Virus record (IMG/VR): IMGVR_UViG_3300037042_001387
Span: 1 to 37,249 of that record
Direction: 5' to 3' (one strand)
Origin: a virus
DNA: 37,249 bases
The position numbers and the translations under genes are program-made. Each line of letters starts with the position of its first letter. Within the stretch, counting starts at the first letter, position 1. Of this stretch, positions 26,984 to 36,397 are shown in pieces. Under the pieces are notes generated by a model that ran no database searches, was not told where the DNA came from, and saw only the letters and a program-made list of their open reading frames with translations.

Positions 26984-27694
26984 ATGGCACAAAACACAAT
27001 GTCAGACGGACAAATGAACAATTTACTAAGTATGCTTGGATATGGTGCAGGAGCCGCTGGCATTGGTGGTGGTTTATATAATTTATTTGGCCCAAGCTCT
27101 GGCATATCAAGAGAAGCAAACAAATATTTAAACCAGATTCCAGGCGCAATGCAACCATATTACCAGCCCTATATGGGAGCAGGGCAAAATGCTCTTGGTC
27201 AGTTAATGGGTCAATATGGACAGCTTACAGGTTCAACTGGTGATGTTTATAATAAACTAGCTGGCGGTTATCAAGAAAGCCCTGGGTTCCAACAAGCCTT
27301 ACAAAAAGCCATGGGCGCTGTAGGCAATCAAGCAGCAGCAGGTGGTATGTTGGGTACACCTCAAGCACAACTACAGTCTGCGGACGTTGCAGGAGGCTTA
27401 GCGCAAAAAGATTTTGGCGATTACATGGGTCGCATGATGGGGTTATATGGCACAGGCTTACAAGGGTTGGGTAATATTAACCAAATGGGTTATGACGCTA
27501 GCACAGGTTACGGTAATATGTTAGGTAGTGTACTTGGTCAACAAGCACAATATGGCGCATTAGAGCGTAGCATGCGTAACCAGCAACGTGGGCAAGGCAT
27601 GGGCCAATTATTTGGCGGTATAGGTACTTTAGCAGGTGGCCCTTTAGGTGGTTTCTTTGGTTCAATGTTAGGTAATGCAGTAGGGGGTAGATAA
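26984..27694 (+). CDS. DNA ejection protein 1 (P22 gp7-like position)
   Basis: 236 residues, Gly-, Met-, Gln- and Ala-rich with many GxxxG-like segments (LGYGAGAAGIGGGLYNLFG, GPLGGFFGSMLGNAVGG at the end). A central region, GDVYNKLAGGYQESPGFQQA, is repeat-like. Such low-complexity glycine-rich proteins form part of the ejectosome or transmembrane channel of podoviruses. First of three consecutive genes in the position of P22 gp7, gp20 and gp16. AAGGA precedes ATG 26984, and the stop overlaps the next start by one base. Confidence 0.8.
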   Translation: MAQNTMSDGQMNNLLSMLGYGAGAAGIGGGLYNLFGPSSGISREANKYLNQIPGAMQPYYQPYMGAGQNALGQLMGQYGQLTGSTGDVYNKLAGGYQESPGFQQALQKAMGAVGNQAAAGGMLGTPQAQLQSADVAGGLAQKDFGDYMGRMMGLYGTGLQGLGNINQMGYDASTGYGNMLGSVLGQQAQYGALERSMRNQQRGQGMGQLFGGIGTLAGGPLGGFFGSMLGNAVGGR

Positions 27695-29094
27695 TGGCTA
27701 TTGGATTTAATTTACCAGGCATACCAGGCCAAATACGCGGAACACCTGAAGAAGCAGGTGCTGTACCTGACTTGGGTCAAGCAATGATGCAGGGGTTTAG
27801 AAGTAACGTAGAAAACGTACAAGGTTACCCTAGGTTACTAGCGCAACAACTTGTGTCTAATCAACTTGCTAATACTATTAATCGAGCTAAAGCTAAATAT
27901 GCCGAGCCTATTGCTGAGACAGATTATCAAAAATCTTTAATGGAACTCAAATACATGCCTCAAGAAAAGCAAATGGCATTAGGTATGCAGGGGTTGCAGC
28001 AGCAATTATTAAAAAAACAATTAGAAAAATCAGCATTAGACGCACAAATGAGACGAAATTTTGCAGACATGATTATCGGCAAACAGCCAACATATCCAGC
28101 AAATTTACAACCAGTGTTTCAGCAACCTCAAATGCAACAAGAAAATCCTATTGTTAAAGCGCAAGAAGAATTTCAAGGATTACCATATAAGCTGCCAGAA
28201 CAACAAGCACAAAAACAACAAATTAATTTGCCGCAACAAATTCAACAAGGCATCGAATCACCTAATCAAAAAATATTAAATCCAGGAAATCCACAATTTT
28301 ACAATATTGATGCAGCCTATGATTCAAATCCATTGTTTCATAAGTATTTTAAAGAAATGGGTTTGACAAAAAACATAAAAATAGCCACTAACCCAAAAAC
28401 AAATGAGGCTGTGATACAAACTATTCATCCAAGCGGAAAAATTACAATTGAAGCGGTTCCGATAGGAAAAACACCTGGTGATGTAAGATTTGAAGAAGAA
28501 ACCGCAAAATCTCGAGCTAAGTTTTTAGATGAATCAGCTCCAAGTATAATTGCTTTAGAATCTTCTCAAGAAAATTTAGATAACATATCAAATTTACTTA
28601 ATGAGAAAGCCGAATCTATTAATGCCGTTGGGAGAATGAATAAGCCATTTGTTGAGCTTTTTGGCTCTCAAGAGCAACAAGATATTTTAGGGACTTTAAA
28701 AACACAAACAGGCACAGTCTTGATGGATGCAGCCAAAAATATTAAAGGTGCATTCACAGGCAGAGACATGAACTTTATTAATGATATGAAGCCAAACGCC
28801 ACAGACCCTTATTATATGTTTGTAGCAAAAGCAGCAAGTATGCAAGCTTTAAATAAAATGGCGCTAGGTAGGCTCAATTTAATTACAGAATTGGTGCAAA
28901 ACGGCATGACTCCTGTTAATGCTGCAAAAATTGCCGCCAAAAAAGTATCATTAGAACCTTTAATGAAACAATATCATGAACAATTAAAGAGCGCTAAACA
29001 AAGAACAACTTCATTAGCTAAAGCAACGCCCGAACAAAATGCTTATGTTAAATCATTGTCTGATGAAGAATTAATGAGCATGATTAATCAATGA
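27694..29094 (+). CDS. DNA ejection protein 2 (P22 gp20-like position)
   Basis: 466 residues in TAATG overlap with the previous gene. Residues ~80-190 are Gln- and Lys-rich helices (LGMQGLQQQLLKKQLEKSAL, QQPQMQQENPIVKAQEEFQG, LPQQIQQGIESP). The C-terminal half has long charged helices (SIIALESSQENLDNISNLLN, MNFINDMKPNATDPYYMFVA). No enzymatic motif. It probably leaves the virion to line a channel across the cell envelope during DNA entry. Assignment rests on gene order and composition. Confidence 0.8.
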   Translation: MAIGFNLPGIPGQIRGTPEEAGAVPDLGQAMMQGFRSNVENVQGYPRLLAQQLVSNQLANTINRAKAKYAEPIAETDYQKSLMELKYMPQEKQMALGMQGLQQQLLKKQLEKSALDAQMRRNFADMIIGKQPTYPANLQPVFQQPQMQQENPIVKAQEEFQGLPYKLPEQQAQKQQINLPQQIQQGIESPNQKILNPGNPQFYNIDAAYDSNPLFHKYFKEMGLTKNIKIATNPKTNEAVIQTIHPSGKITIEAVPIGKTPGDVRFEEETAKSRAKFLDESAPSIIALESSQENLDNISNLLNEKAESINAVGRMNKPFVELFGSQEQQDILGTLKTQTGTVLMDAAKNIKGAFTGRDMNFINDMKPNATDPYYMFVAKAASMQALNKMALGRLNLITELVQNGMTPVNAAKIAAKKVSLEPLMKQYHEQLKSAKQRTTSLAKATPEQNAYVKSLSDEELMSMINQ

Positions 29095-29101
29095 GGTTAA
29101 A

Positions 29102-30316
29102 ATGAATACTCAAATACCGAAAGAAGTATTAATACAAGAAGCTAGAAATAGAGGATTAATACAAGGCGGCCCATCTAATATGCCGGGAATAGGTGAATTA
29201 TTGAAATCCAGTTTAGCAGGGTCTATTAAAGGATTAGAGCAAACTGGAGTTAATATATTAAATGCACCAGGAGCTTTATTAAACCAATTTGCAGGCACTA
29301 ATTTTCAGCCTATGCAAGTGCCTGAATCGATTGACCCTATAAAACAAATGTCTTTAAGTCAGCATCCTTTTGCCTTAGCTGCACAAAAAATACCAGAAAC
29401 TTTAATGCCATATGCTACAAATTTGGCTCTTCAGCATTTAACTGCCACAAGATTACCAGCAACCGCAGGTATCCCAACAAGAGCTGTAGCTGCTGGCTTA
29501 ACAGGTTATGCAACAAGCCCTGGAATGGAAAAAGAAAAAACATTGACTGGATTGGGTTCTGCTGCAATACCAGTTATTGGGGGTTTAACAGAAACAGGCA
29601 TTGGGAGACGTATAACAGGTTTAAGTAAACAGCAGCATGAAGTTTATAATCAAAAATACAGTCAATTATTTTCTCAAGCTGAAAATTTACCTGGAAAAAA
29701 AGAATTGAGATTGCCTTCTGCGCTACAGTCAACTGAAGGTATGCAAGATTTAAAGGGTATGGAGCCAAAGTATAAAGAATCATTGAAACGATTTATGGCA
29801 AATCCAACATTAAAAAATGCTCATGACGCTCAAAGTGATATAAATGCAGGCGTTAGAGCAATAAAAAATAAAAGAAAAGAAGGAATTGCTACAACAAGGC
29901 AAGAAAATTTTGCTGCTGATACAGGTCAAGATTATATCGCTAGAATACGCGGTGAAATAATGAGGCACTTTACTGAAAAAGGCGTTCCAGAATTAGCAGA
30001 GCATTATGGAACATTAACGCGAGGTTATAGCGCAGAAGTTGCCCCTTTAAAATTTAAAGAAGCTGAAAAAGCAAGAATTGGTAAAGAAAAAATAAGCAAA
30101 TCAAAAGTTGGAAGAGCGGCTTTAAATAAACAAGAGCAATTAGAAAAATCTGGTGTAGCTGAAAAAATACCTGGCTATAGAATGCGACAAAGATTAGAAC
30201 CTGCCATGCCTTTAATTAAAAAATCAGCTGGAGGTGCTGCAACACTTGGGGCAATTGGGATTGGAGCGCCTTATATACCGTCTTACGTTTATCAGCTACT
30301 TAATAGTATACGCTAA
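29102..30316 (+). CDS. DNA ejection protein 3 (P22 gp16-like position)
   Basis: 404 residues. The N-terminal half contains hydrophobic, Gly/Ala-rich helices able to enter membranes (LLKSSLAGSIKGLEQTG, VAAGLTGYATSP, SAAIPVIGGLTETGIG). The centre is long, charged and helical (AHDAQSDINAGVRAIKNKRK). The C-terminal end is again apolar (GGAATLGAIGIGAPYIPSYV). It would form the envelope-spanning part of the ejection complex. No lytic transglycosylase motif was found. Starts after a short gap with AGG; ends before a 56-base gap with no clear signal. Confidence 0.78.
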   Translation: MNTQIPKEVLIQEARNRGLIQGGPSNMPGIGELLKSSLAGSIKGLEQTGVNILNAPGALLNQFAGTNFQPMQVPESIDPIKQMSLSQHPFALAAQKIPETLMPYATNLALQHLTATRLPATAGIPTRAVAAGLTGYATSPGMEKEKTLTGLGSAAIPVIGGLTETGIGRRITGLSKQQHEVYNQKYSQLFSQAENLPGKKELRLPSALQSTEGMQDLKGMEPKYKESLKRFMANPTLKNAHDAQSDINAGVRAIKNKRKEGIATTRQENFAADTGQDYIARIRGEIMRHFTEKGVPELAEHYGTLTRGYSAEVAPLKFKEAEKARIGKEKISKSKVGRAALNKQEQLEKSGVAEKIPGYRMRQRLEPAMPLIKKSAGGAATLGAIGIGAPYIPSYVYQLLNSIR

Positions 30317-30372
30317 ATAATTGTATTATCGATGAACTAATAGCATAATGTTGTATTAAAAAAGGACTAAAA

Positions 30373-32577
30373 ATGGCATCACCAAATCCGTTGTATATTG
30401 CTTGCTTCCCACTGCAAGAATATTTTGTTAACAAGGACACTGGCTTTCCATTAGCAAATGGTTATGTCGAGTTCTTTAGTGACCCTGCATTTACAGTTCC
30501 TAAAGATGTTTATCAGCAGTCTTATGTTGCAGCTCCTTTTGAAACCTATACTTACACAAGTCTTGGTTCAGTGTTGCAATTATCAGGCGTAGGAACATTT
30601 CAGGATGCTAATGGTGCTGACATAATTCCATTTTTGTTCCCTTATACTGGAACACCGCAATCACCAGGAAAGGTACAACTATATTGGATTCGAGTATGGA
30701 GTGGCAATCCTAGCGTTCAAGGCTCTGTGTTGCAATTTACAAGAGCTGCTTGGCCGCCTAATTTAATACAAGGCTCAAGCCCTACTGATGTATTTGAAAG
30801 CTCACAAAATTTATTCACTAACCCTGAGTTTGCTATTGTGGATTTTGTACCAGACTCTGGTCAAACTTTCTTCACAATTACTGTTTCAGGTGTTAGCTCT
30901 ATGCAAATTGCACCAGGTTGGTCATTGAGCTGGGCAGGCGCTGGCACAATTAAACTTACCCAAGTGGCAATAGTTGACGCGGCGTTGGTGCAGACCAACC
31001 CATCCTATGCCTTAACAATAGAAGTAAGTGCTGGCGTAACTAACGTACAACTTACACAGAGATTGTATCAATCACCTAGAGTGTTTGATGAAAGATTTTT
31101 AAGTGTTGCAGCTTTTGTGCGAAGTGATAGCGGTACAGCAGACACTATACAGATGTTTTATGTGGCAAGTAATGCTGTTAGTCGTGAAGTATTAAACGGT
31201 GTTACAACGACAAATAATCAGTTTAATTTACTGGCTGGAGTTGGTAGCGCACCAGCGTTTATTACACAAACAGGCAATGCTGATTCACCATTAGTAGGTT
31301 ATGTAGATTTTACTTTGCAAGTCCCTTCTAGCAGAACCACAACATTTACAAGCTTCTTTGGTGTAACAGTACAAAATGCTTCATCATTAGTAACTAACGT
31401 GCAACAGACAAACGCACAACAAACCAATGCTACTTTCTGGTATTACAAAGACCAATTAGCATACAAACCTATACCAAGTTATACACTAGGTTGGGACTTT
31501 GCAATGAACCCATTTCAAGCACAAGGCATTGCGGGCTTTTTATACAATCCAACAAGCCCTGGAAAATCAGCTTATGTTGCTGACCAAACTCTTTTGTTTC
31601 AAAGCACTGTAAATACTACCACTGTTTCACAAGTTGATAACCGGGCAATTAAGTTAGCTGTAGCAACAAATGCTAGCTCATTAGCGCTTATACAATACCT
31701 AGGGCCAAGGGAAGCACAAGAGTTACTGAATAACCCTGTTTGCTCTCAGATAAGAGCCAAGGTCAGCACCGGTACACTCAAGGGGCAAATAAAATTATAC
31801 TATACGACGGTTAATACGACTTTGCCGGTGATGACAGCTAATCCAGCCACAGGTGGATATACATTAGTGTCCGCTGTAGATAATACAACCGGTGCACCAA
31901 CAGTTGGCGGCGGTGGCAATCATGGCACATGGATTGAAGTAACAAGAGACACGTTAGGTGCTGCAAACTTTACCCTTTCTACAACAATGTCTAATAACAG
32001 CTTTGCAGGTTGGAATGAATCAGCGGTAGCAGGCATAAGTAGTGCTAAGTTCTTTGCAATTGTGGTAAGTTTTGCACAAGTGCCGGTTAGCACAAACATT
32101 GAAATTGAGCATATTAGTTTGCAAAAGGGTTATATCCCAACCGCACCTGCGGCCATGAGCTTTGGCGAAACTCTAGCTGGTTTACAGCAGTATTATGAAT
32201 CTAGCTATAACATTGGCACGATTCCAGGTGCAATAACAGGTTCTCCGCCTTATACAACAGGCACTTATTCATTTGTAAGCGTGTCAACCTCTGCATCCTC
32301 ATATGGAATTGTTGTGCCTTTTAAACAAACTAAAAGAAAATCACCGACATGGGATAGCGGCACTCCAATATATAATTTGAATATTTACGACCCTTTAGTT
32401 GGCAGCACTACGGCTAATCGAATTTTGGAAACAGGCGGTACAGCTAGAGCTGTGACAGCCGCGTACCCATCAGAAAATAATTTCTATTTTTTATGGAATG
32501 CAAGTGCAGGAACCCCATTAACGACAATAATGTATTTTGATTGGGTTGCAGACGCTCGTTTTGGTATACAAAATTAA
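30373..32577 (+). CDS. Large tail fibre/tailspike-type protein
   Basis: 734 residues, AAGGA before ATG 30373. The N-terminal ~120 residues (LPLQEYF-like FPLQEYFVNKDTGFPLANGY, VEFFSDPAF, IRVWSGNPSVQGSV) form the virion-binding head seen in some podovirus fibres. The long middle is a beta-rich shaft with domains such as LFTNPEFAIVDFVPDSGQTF and IEVSAGVTNVQLTQRLYQSP, resembling carbohydrate-binding modules. It is the first and longest of the fibre cluster and should attach the others to the tail. No catalytic depolymerase site could be identified by eye. Confidence 0.83.
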   Translation: MASPNPLYIACFPLQEYFVNKDTGFPLANGYVEFFSDPAFTVPKDVYQQSYVAAPFETYTYTSLGSVLQLSGVGTFQDANGADIIPFLFPYTGTPQSPGKVQLYWIRVWSGNPSVQGSVLQFTRAAWPPNLIQGSSPTDVFESSQNLFTNPEFAIVDFVPDSGQTFFTITVSGVSSMQIAPGWSLSWAGAGTIKLTQVAIVDAALVQTNPSYALTIEVSAGVTNVQLTQRLYQSPRVFDERFLSVAAFVRSDSGTADTIQMFYVASNAVSREVLNGVTTTNNQFNLLAGVGSAPAFITQTGNADSPLVGYVDFTLQVPSSRTTTFTSFFGVTVQNASSLVTNVQQTNAQQTNATFWYYKDQLAYKPIPSYTLGWDFAMNPFQAQGIAGFLYNPTSPGKSAYVADQTLLFQSTVNTTTVSQVDNRAIKLAVATNASSLALIQYLGPREAQELLNNPVCSQIRAKVSTGTLKGQIKLYYTTVNTTLPVMTANPATGGYTLVSAVDNTTGAPTVGGGGNHGTWIEVTRDTLGAANFTLSTTMSNNSFAGWNESAVAGISSAKFFAIVVSFAQVPVSTNIEIEHISLQKGYIPTAPAAMSFGETLAGLQQYYESSYNIGTIPGAITGSPPYTTGTYSFVSVSTSASSYGIVVPFKQTKRKSPTWDSGTPIYNLNIYDPLVGSTTANRILETGGTARAVTAAYPSENNFYFLWNASAGTPLTTIMYFDWVADARFGIQN

Positions 32578-32586
32578 GGAATCAAC

Positions 32587-32955
32587 ATGTCAACAAAATA
32601 TAATGTTATAAGAGATATTAACGGCAGTGTAACTGGCATCAATGGCTTTGGTTTGCAATTCAGTGATGATATTCAAAATGGTTTACTAGCCGCAACTGTT
32701 GCGCAAAGCATTACTGTTCCTGACAATTATCAAAAATGGATTGCAATTTTTAGCTACCAATCCGGCAAAAATGTGTTTGTCAGTACCAAAACAACTGCCG
32801 CGGTTCCTGCTGGGGCTTTTGGAGCTGCATCATCCTTGCTTAATCCACCAGCTCTGCAAGTTAATGCAGGTGATACTATCAGTTTGATTACAAATGATAC
32901 TGGCGGAGCGTTAGTTTCCGTTCAATTCCAAGTCATACAAAACTATCAAAACTAG
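32587..32955 (+). CDS. Small fibre-cluster structural protein
   Basis: 122 residues; AAGGA lies six bases ahead of ATG 32587. Beta-rich and mostly neutral: SVTGINGFGLQFSDDIQNGL, YQKWIAIFSYQSGKNVFVST, then AGDTISLITNDTGGALVSVQ. This looks like one jelly-roll domain, common in fibre adaptors and tips. Lies between two large fibre genes and is co-transcribed with them. It is similar in size and composition to the protein at 36059-36388, which could be a distant relative. Receptor or adaptor role unproven. Confidence 0.7.
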   Translation: MSTKYNVIRDINGSVTGINGFGLQFSDDIQNGLLAATVAQSITVPDNYQKWIAIFSYQSGKNVFVSTKTTAAVPAGAFGAASSLLNPPALQVNAGDTISLITNDTGGALVSVQFQVIQNYQN

Positions 32956-32965
32956 GCGGTGAGAC

Positions 32966-34723
32966 ATGTCGATTCCTATTAGTCAACTTACAGCAGGAGG
33001 TTTGCCGAACGGTAATATCGAAATACCTGCCACCAATCCATTGAATACATCGCAATCAATAAACGGCACAACTTTGAAATATATTTTGGCCGACATTCTG
33101 CAATATATTTTGATTGCTCAAGGCTTTACCACTTATACAAGTTGTCGTTTAGCAACCGTTACGCCATTAACCGCAACTTATGCAAATGGCGTTGCAGGTG
33201 TTGGAGCTACGCTTACAAACTTAGGTGCGCAAACTGCATTAAGCATTGATGGTGTAGCTGTAGTTTTAAATGACAGAGTCTTGATAAAAGACCAAGTGGC
33301 ATCATTACAAAACGGCATTTACGTGGTTAGCAATATTGGTAGCTTAACTACAAACTGGGTGCTAACTAGAGCTACAGATTACAATGAGCCTGCTGAAATA
33401 ACTTATTTAGGTGTTGTTGCAATTACACAGGGAACACAAAACGCAAGCCTTGTGTTTCAAGAAAACTCACCTGGCCCATTCGTTATTGGCACAAGTCCTA
33501 TCACGTTTCAGCAGCTTCAAATTGATATCACGCTATTACCCTCTGCGACACCTGCTAACAAGATTTTACGCAGTGATGGAACATACTGGGTGCAAAGCAC
33601 AAACGCGTCATTAGATTCCTCTGATAAGCTTTATAACTTATCTGAGTTACAGGTTGATAATATCAATATTAATGGTAACTCTATTACCTCTACTAACGTT
33701 GGTGGCAACATTGTTATCACGCCTAACACGGTAGGAAGTATTGTATTAGATGGTTTAAACTGGCCGCAAGTTGACGGTACAGCTAACCAAGCATTAGTTA
33801 CTAATGGCGCTGGACAATTAGGATGGGCAAGCTTTGGCGCACCTTTTACACCTGCCGCTCTTACGGAAGTTGATGATGCTAACGTAACTATGACTTTAGG
33901 TGGAACACCTAATACAGCATTATTGCAAGCAGTTTCAATGACTTTAGGCTGGACTGGGCAATTAAGTATTGCTAGAGGTGGTACAAATAACTCTGTACTT
34001 GGTGCAAGTGGTACATTAGCGCAGTCAGATGGTACTAAGTATACATTTACAACAGCTACCTACCCAAGCACTGCAACGGCTACAGGAACCATTCTTAGAG
34101 CTGACGGCACAAACTGGGTGGCAACCACAGCAACATATCCTGCAACGACTACAATTAATCAGATTCTTTATAGTTCTGCTAACAATGTAATTGGTGGAAT
34201 TACTACAGCAAATAGCGCAACACTGGTAACTAATGCGTCTGGCGTTCCAGCTTGGACTAGTTCAATGACCAATGGTCAAGTATTAATTGGTTCTACAGGT
34301 GCAACCCCAGTCCTAGCAACAATTACAGGAACTGCAGGAATCACAGTAACAAATGCTGCTGGGTCAATTACCATTAGCGGTGGCGGTGGTGGATATACCT
34401 GGACTGAAGTTACAGGCGTAAGCCAGGCTATGGCTGCTAATAATGGGTATATTACAAATAATCCCGCCCTTGTTACTTTAACACTACCTGCAACGGCTGC
34501 TTTAGGCACAACAATATCAATTGCAGGTAAAGGCGCTGGTGGTTGGAAAATTGCTCAGAATGCAGGCCAAGAAATATTCTTTGGAATAGTTGCTACCACT
34601 ATTGGTGTTACTGGGTATCTACAAAGTACACAACAGTTTGATAGTATTGAATTATTGTGTATTACAGCGGACACTCAGTGGACTGTTATTACAGGGCCTC
34701 AGGGCGTTGTGACTTACAATTAA
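32966..34723 (+). CDS. Second large tail fibre protein
   Basis: 585 residues. Contains a frequent fibre domain, ALSIDGVAVVLNDRVLIKDQ, NGIYVVSNIGSLTTNWVLTR and ATDYNEPAEI (residues ~90-150), followed by a repetitive Ser/Thr/Gly shaft with TATGTILRADGTNWVATTA, LSIARGGTNNSVLGASGTLA and ASGVPAW. The C-terminal ~100 residues after a Gly-rich linker (SGGGGGYTW) form a separate tip domain with SQAMAANNGYITNNPALVTL. Good GGTGAG start. It probably makes the host-binding fibre; several of its repeat motifs recur in the genes at 346, 35242 and 36398. Confidence 0.83.
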   Translation: MSIPISQLTAGGLPNGNIEIPATNPLNTSQSINGTTLKYILADILQYILIAQGFTTYTSCRLATVTPLTATYANGVAGVGATLTNLGAQTALSIDGVAVVLNDRVLIKDQVASLQNGIYVVSNIGSLTTNWVLTRATDYNEPAEITYLGVVAITQGTQNASLVFQENSPGPFVIGTSPITFQQLQIDITLLPSATPANKILRSDGTYWVQSTNASLDSSDKLYNLSELQVDNININGNSITSTNVGGNIVITPNTVGSIVLDGLNWPQVDGTANQALVTNGAGQLGWASFGAPFTPAALTEVDDANVTMTLGGTPNTALLQAVSMTLGWTGQLSIARGGTNNSVLGASGTLAQSDGTKYTFTTATYPSTATATGTILRADGTNWVATTATYPATTTINQILYSSANNVIGGITTANSATLVTNASGVPAWTSSMTNGQVLIGSTGATPVLATITGTAGITVTNAAGSITISGGGGGYTWTEVTGVSQAMAANNGYITNNPALVTLTLPATAALGTTISIAGKGAGGWKIAQNAGQEIFFGIVATTIGVTGYLQSTQQFDSIELLCITADTQWTVITGPQGVVTYN

Positions 34724-34778
34724 GGTCGTATTATTAGTTGGCATAAGGTAAAATCTTTTTATTTAATAAGGGGATTTT

Positions 34779-35252
34779 ATGGTGACAAGAGGCTCAAAAG
34801 CTCATAAAGAATGGATAAAAGCGGTTAAAGAAAAAGGAGGTCATTTATGTGCGTGGTGTCATGTGACCGATAATTTAACTGCTCATCATATAAAAGAATG
34901 GGATGAATATCCTGATTTAAGAGTTGAACTTTCGAACGGAATTGTGTTGTGTCGCAGTTGTCATATGAGGCACCATAAAAATAAAAAAGGCACAGCACAG
35001 GTGCCGTGGAATAAAGGAAAAAAAACAGGCAAAGGCGGCCCAAAAAAAGGTACTAAGTTTACTGAAGAACATAAATTAAAACTTAGAATTCAGAAGCTTG
35101 GGAAAACAACTTGGAATAAAGGGATACCTATGAAAGAAACCACTAAAGAACTACAAGTCAAAAGATATGAAGGAAAAACGTGGGTCTTTGATACAAAACT
35201 TAACAAAAGAGTATGGCTAGATAATAATCAAGGTGGTCAAAATGTCGACTAA
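34779..35252 (+). CDS. HNH homing-type endonuclease with NUMOD3-like tail
   Basis: 157 residues; AAGGGG lies before ATG 34779. HNH core: Cys24/Cys27 knuckle, His36-His37 (AHHIKEW), Asn53, Cys58/Cys61 and His62 (VLCRSCHMRHHKN), all zinc and catalytic residues present. It is followed by DNA-binding modules of NUMOD3 type: PWNKGKK, GTKFTEEHKLKLRIQKLG and TTWNKGIP. Such free-standing enzymes cut relatives lacking the gene and spread by recombination. It sits between two fibre genes and overlaps the next fibre start, so it is a mobile insertion in the most variable part of the genome. No intron is evident. Confidence 0.9.
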   Translation: MVTRGSKAHKEWIKAVKEKGGHLCAWCHVTDNLTAHHIKEWDEYPDLRVELSNGIVLCRSCHMRHHKNKKGTAQVPWNKGKKTGKGGPKKGTKFTEEHKLKLRIQKLGKTTWNKGIPMKETTKELQVKRYEGKTWVFDTKLNKRVWLDNNQGGQNVD

Positions 35253-36057
35253 TAATGCAGTAAATACAAGTCTAGCAGGCCAAACCGGCACAGGGAAGTT
35301 TGTTGGTGATACCGCTCCGACTATGACTAACGTAACAATTAATGATATTAACATTAATACAGACACCATCAGCACTATTACAACCAATGGCAATTTATAC
35401 TTAGAGCCAAATGGAACAGGCCATGTTGATGTTGGAGACCCTGGTCTTGAGGTAGGTAATATTCTAATCGATGGCGTGGCATTTAATTCGAGATTTAGAG
35501 TCAATGACATTGGCAATATCGCCCCTGCAATGGTTACAATTCATAAGCATTCAACCACACAGGAACCATTACAGATTGCAGCTAGAAGCAATTCCAATAC
35601 TTCTGCTCACGCCACTGTTACTGCAAACATGCCATTGTATAGCATGTATGCCACTGGTTGGTTAAATTCTTACTACGGTATTTTTGGTCAAATTCGTTTC
35701 AGCGCTGATAGTACCGGAACTTTGGCCGATGGCTCAGCGCCAGGTAAACTAGAATTGATGGTTACACCTAATGGCGCGTTGATTCCTGTCACAGCTTTAA
35801 GCATTAGTAATGCCGGTGTCACAACACTTGCAAACGCTTTGCCTGTTGGTTCGGGAGGTTCAGGTAGAACTACAGCCACAGCTTATGCGGTAATTTGTGG
35901 TGGAACGACATCAACTGGCGCACAACAATCAGTAGCTAGCGTTGGCACAGCAGGACAAGTTTTAACTAGTAACGGAGCTGGCGCATTACCTAGTTTCCAA
36001 AATGCTGCTGCTGGTGGTGCTGATGCAGCTTTCTCTTTCCTTTTGATGGGTGGTTAA
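35242..36057 (+). CDS. Tail fibre protein with duplicated tip module
   Basis: 271 residues from ATG 35242 (AAGGTGG seven bases upstream), overlapping the HNH gene's last codons. Beginning STNNAVNTSLAGQTGTGKFV is a fibre-start motif; the middle has TNGNLYLEPNGTGHVDVG and a GWLNSYYGIFGQIRFSADST domain. The last ~70 residues carry GSGGSGRTTATAYAVICGGT, followed by VGTAGQVLTSNGAGALPSF, nearly the same peptide as residues ~15-65 of the fibre at 346-888. DNA similarity there is much lower than protein similarity, so the duplication is old. It probably forms part of the same fibre complex. Confidence 0.8.
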   Translation: MSTNNAVNTSLAGQTGTGKFVGDTAPTMTNVTINDININTDTISTITTNGNLYLEPNGTGHVDVGDPGLEVGNILIDGVAFNSRFRVNDIGNIAPAMVTIHKHSTTQEPLQIAARSNSNTSAHATVTANMPLYSMYATGWLNSYYGIFGQIRFSADSTGTLADGSAPGKLELMVTPNGALIPVTALSISNAGVTTLANALPVGSGGSGRTTATAYAVICGGTTSTGAQQSVASVGTAGQVLTSNGAGALPSFQNAAAGGADAAFSFLLMGG

Positions 36058-36058
36058 A

Positions 36059-36388
36059 ATGGCAACAACTTACAAAATATTAGGGCAGTCTAAACCAAGT
36101 GCTGCAAGTTTATCAGATGCTTACACAGTACCAGCACTGACAACTGCAACGGTATCAACAATCACAGTTGCTAATCAATCTGCTACAGCAACTAGTTTTA
36201 GGGTTAGCGTGGCTGTAAATGGTGCAGCAGATACAGCGTCACAGTATTTGTACTACGATATTGCAATACCTGGTAACAACACGTTTGCAACCACAATCGG
36301 GATTACCCTTGGAGCTGGTGATGTTGTGAGAGTATACAATACTTTAGCAACTTGCTCATTTAATATTTTTGGCGTACAAAATACTTAA
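36059..36388 (+). CDS. Small virion appendage protein
   Basis: 109 residues from ATG 36059, one base after the previous stop region (TAAAATG), with GGTGG as a weak ribosome site. Sequence MATTYKILGQSKPSAASLSD, AYTVPALTTATVSTITVANQ and GAADTASQYLYYDIAIPGNN suggests a single beta-sandwich domain, often found in decoration, adaptor or fibre-tip proteins next to fibres. No Cys or catalytic motif. It is co-translated with the flanking fibres. Confidence 0.7.
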   Translation: MATTYKILGQSKPSAASLSDAYTVPALTTATVSTITVANQSATATSFRVSVAVNGAADTASQYLYYDIAIPGNNTFATTIGITLGAGDVVRVYNTLATCSFNIFGVQNT

Positions 36389-36397
36389 GGGGATATT

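Noticed and set aside
34724-34778. Separate promoter for the HNH gene
   Set aside because: A TTGGCA-like box is present, but no -10 at acceptable spacing could be supported.
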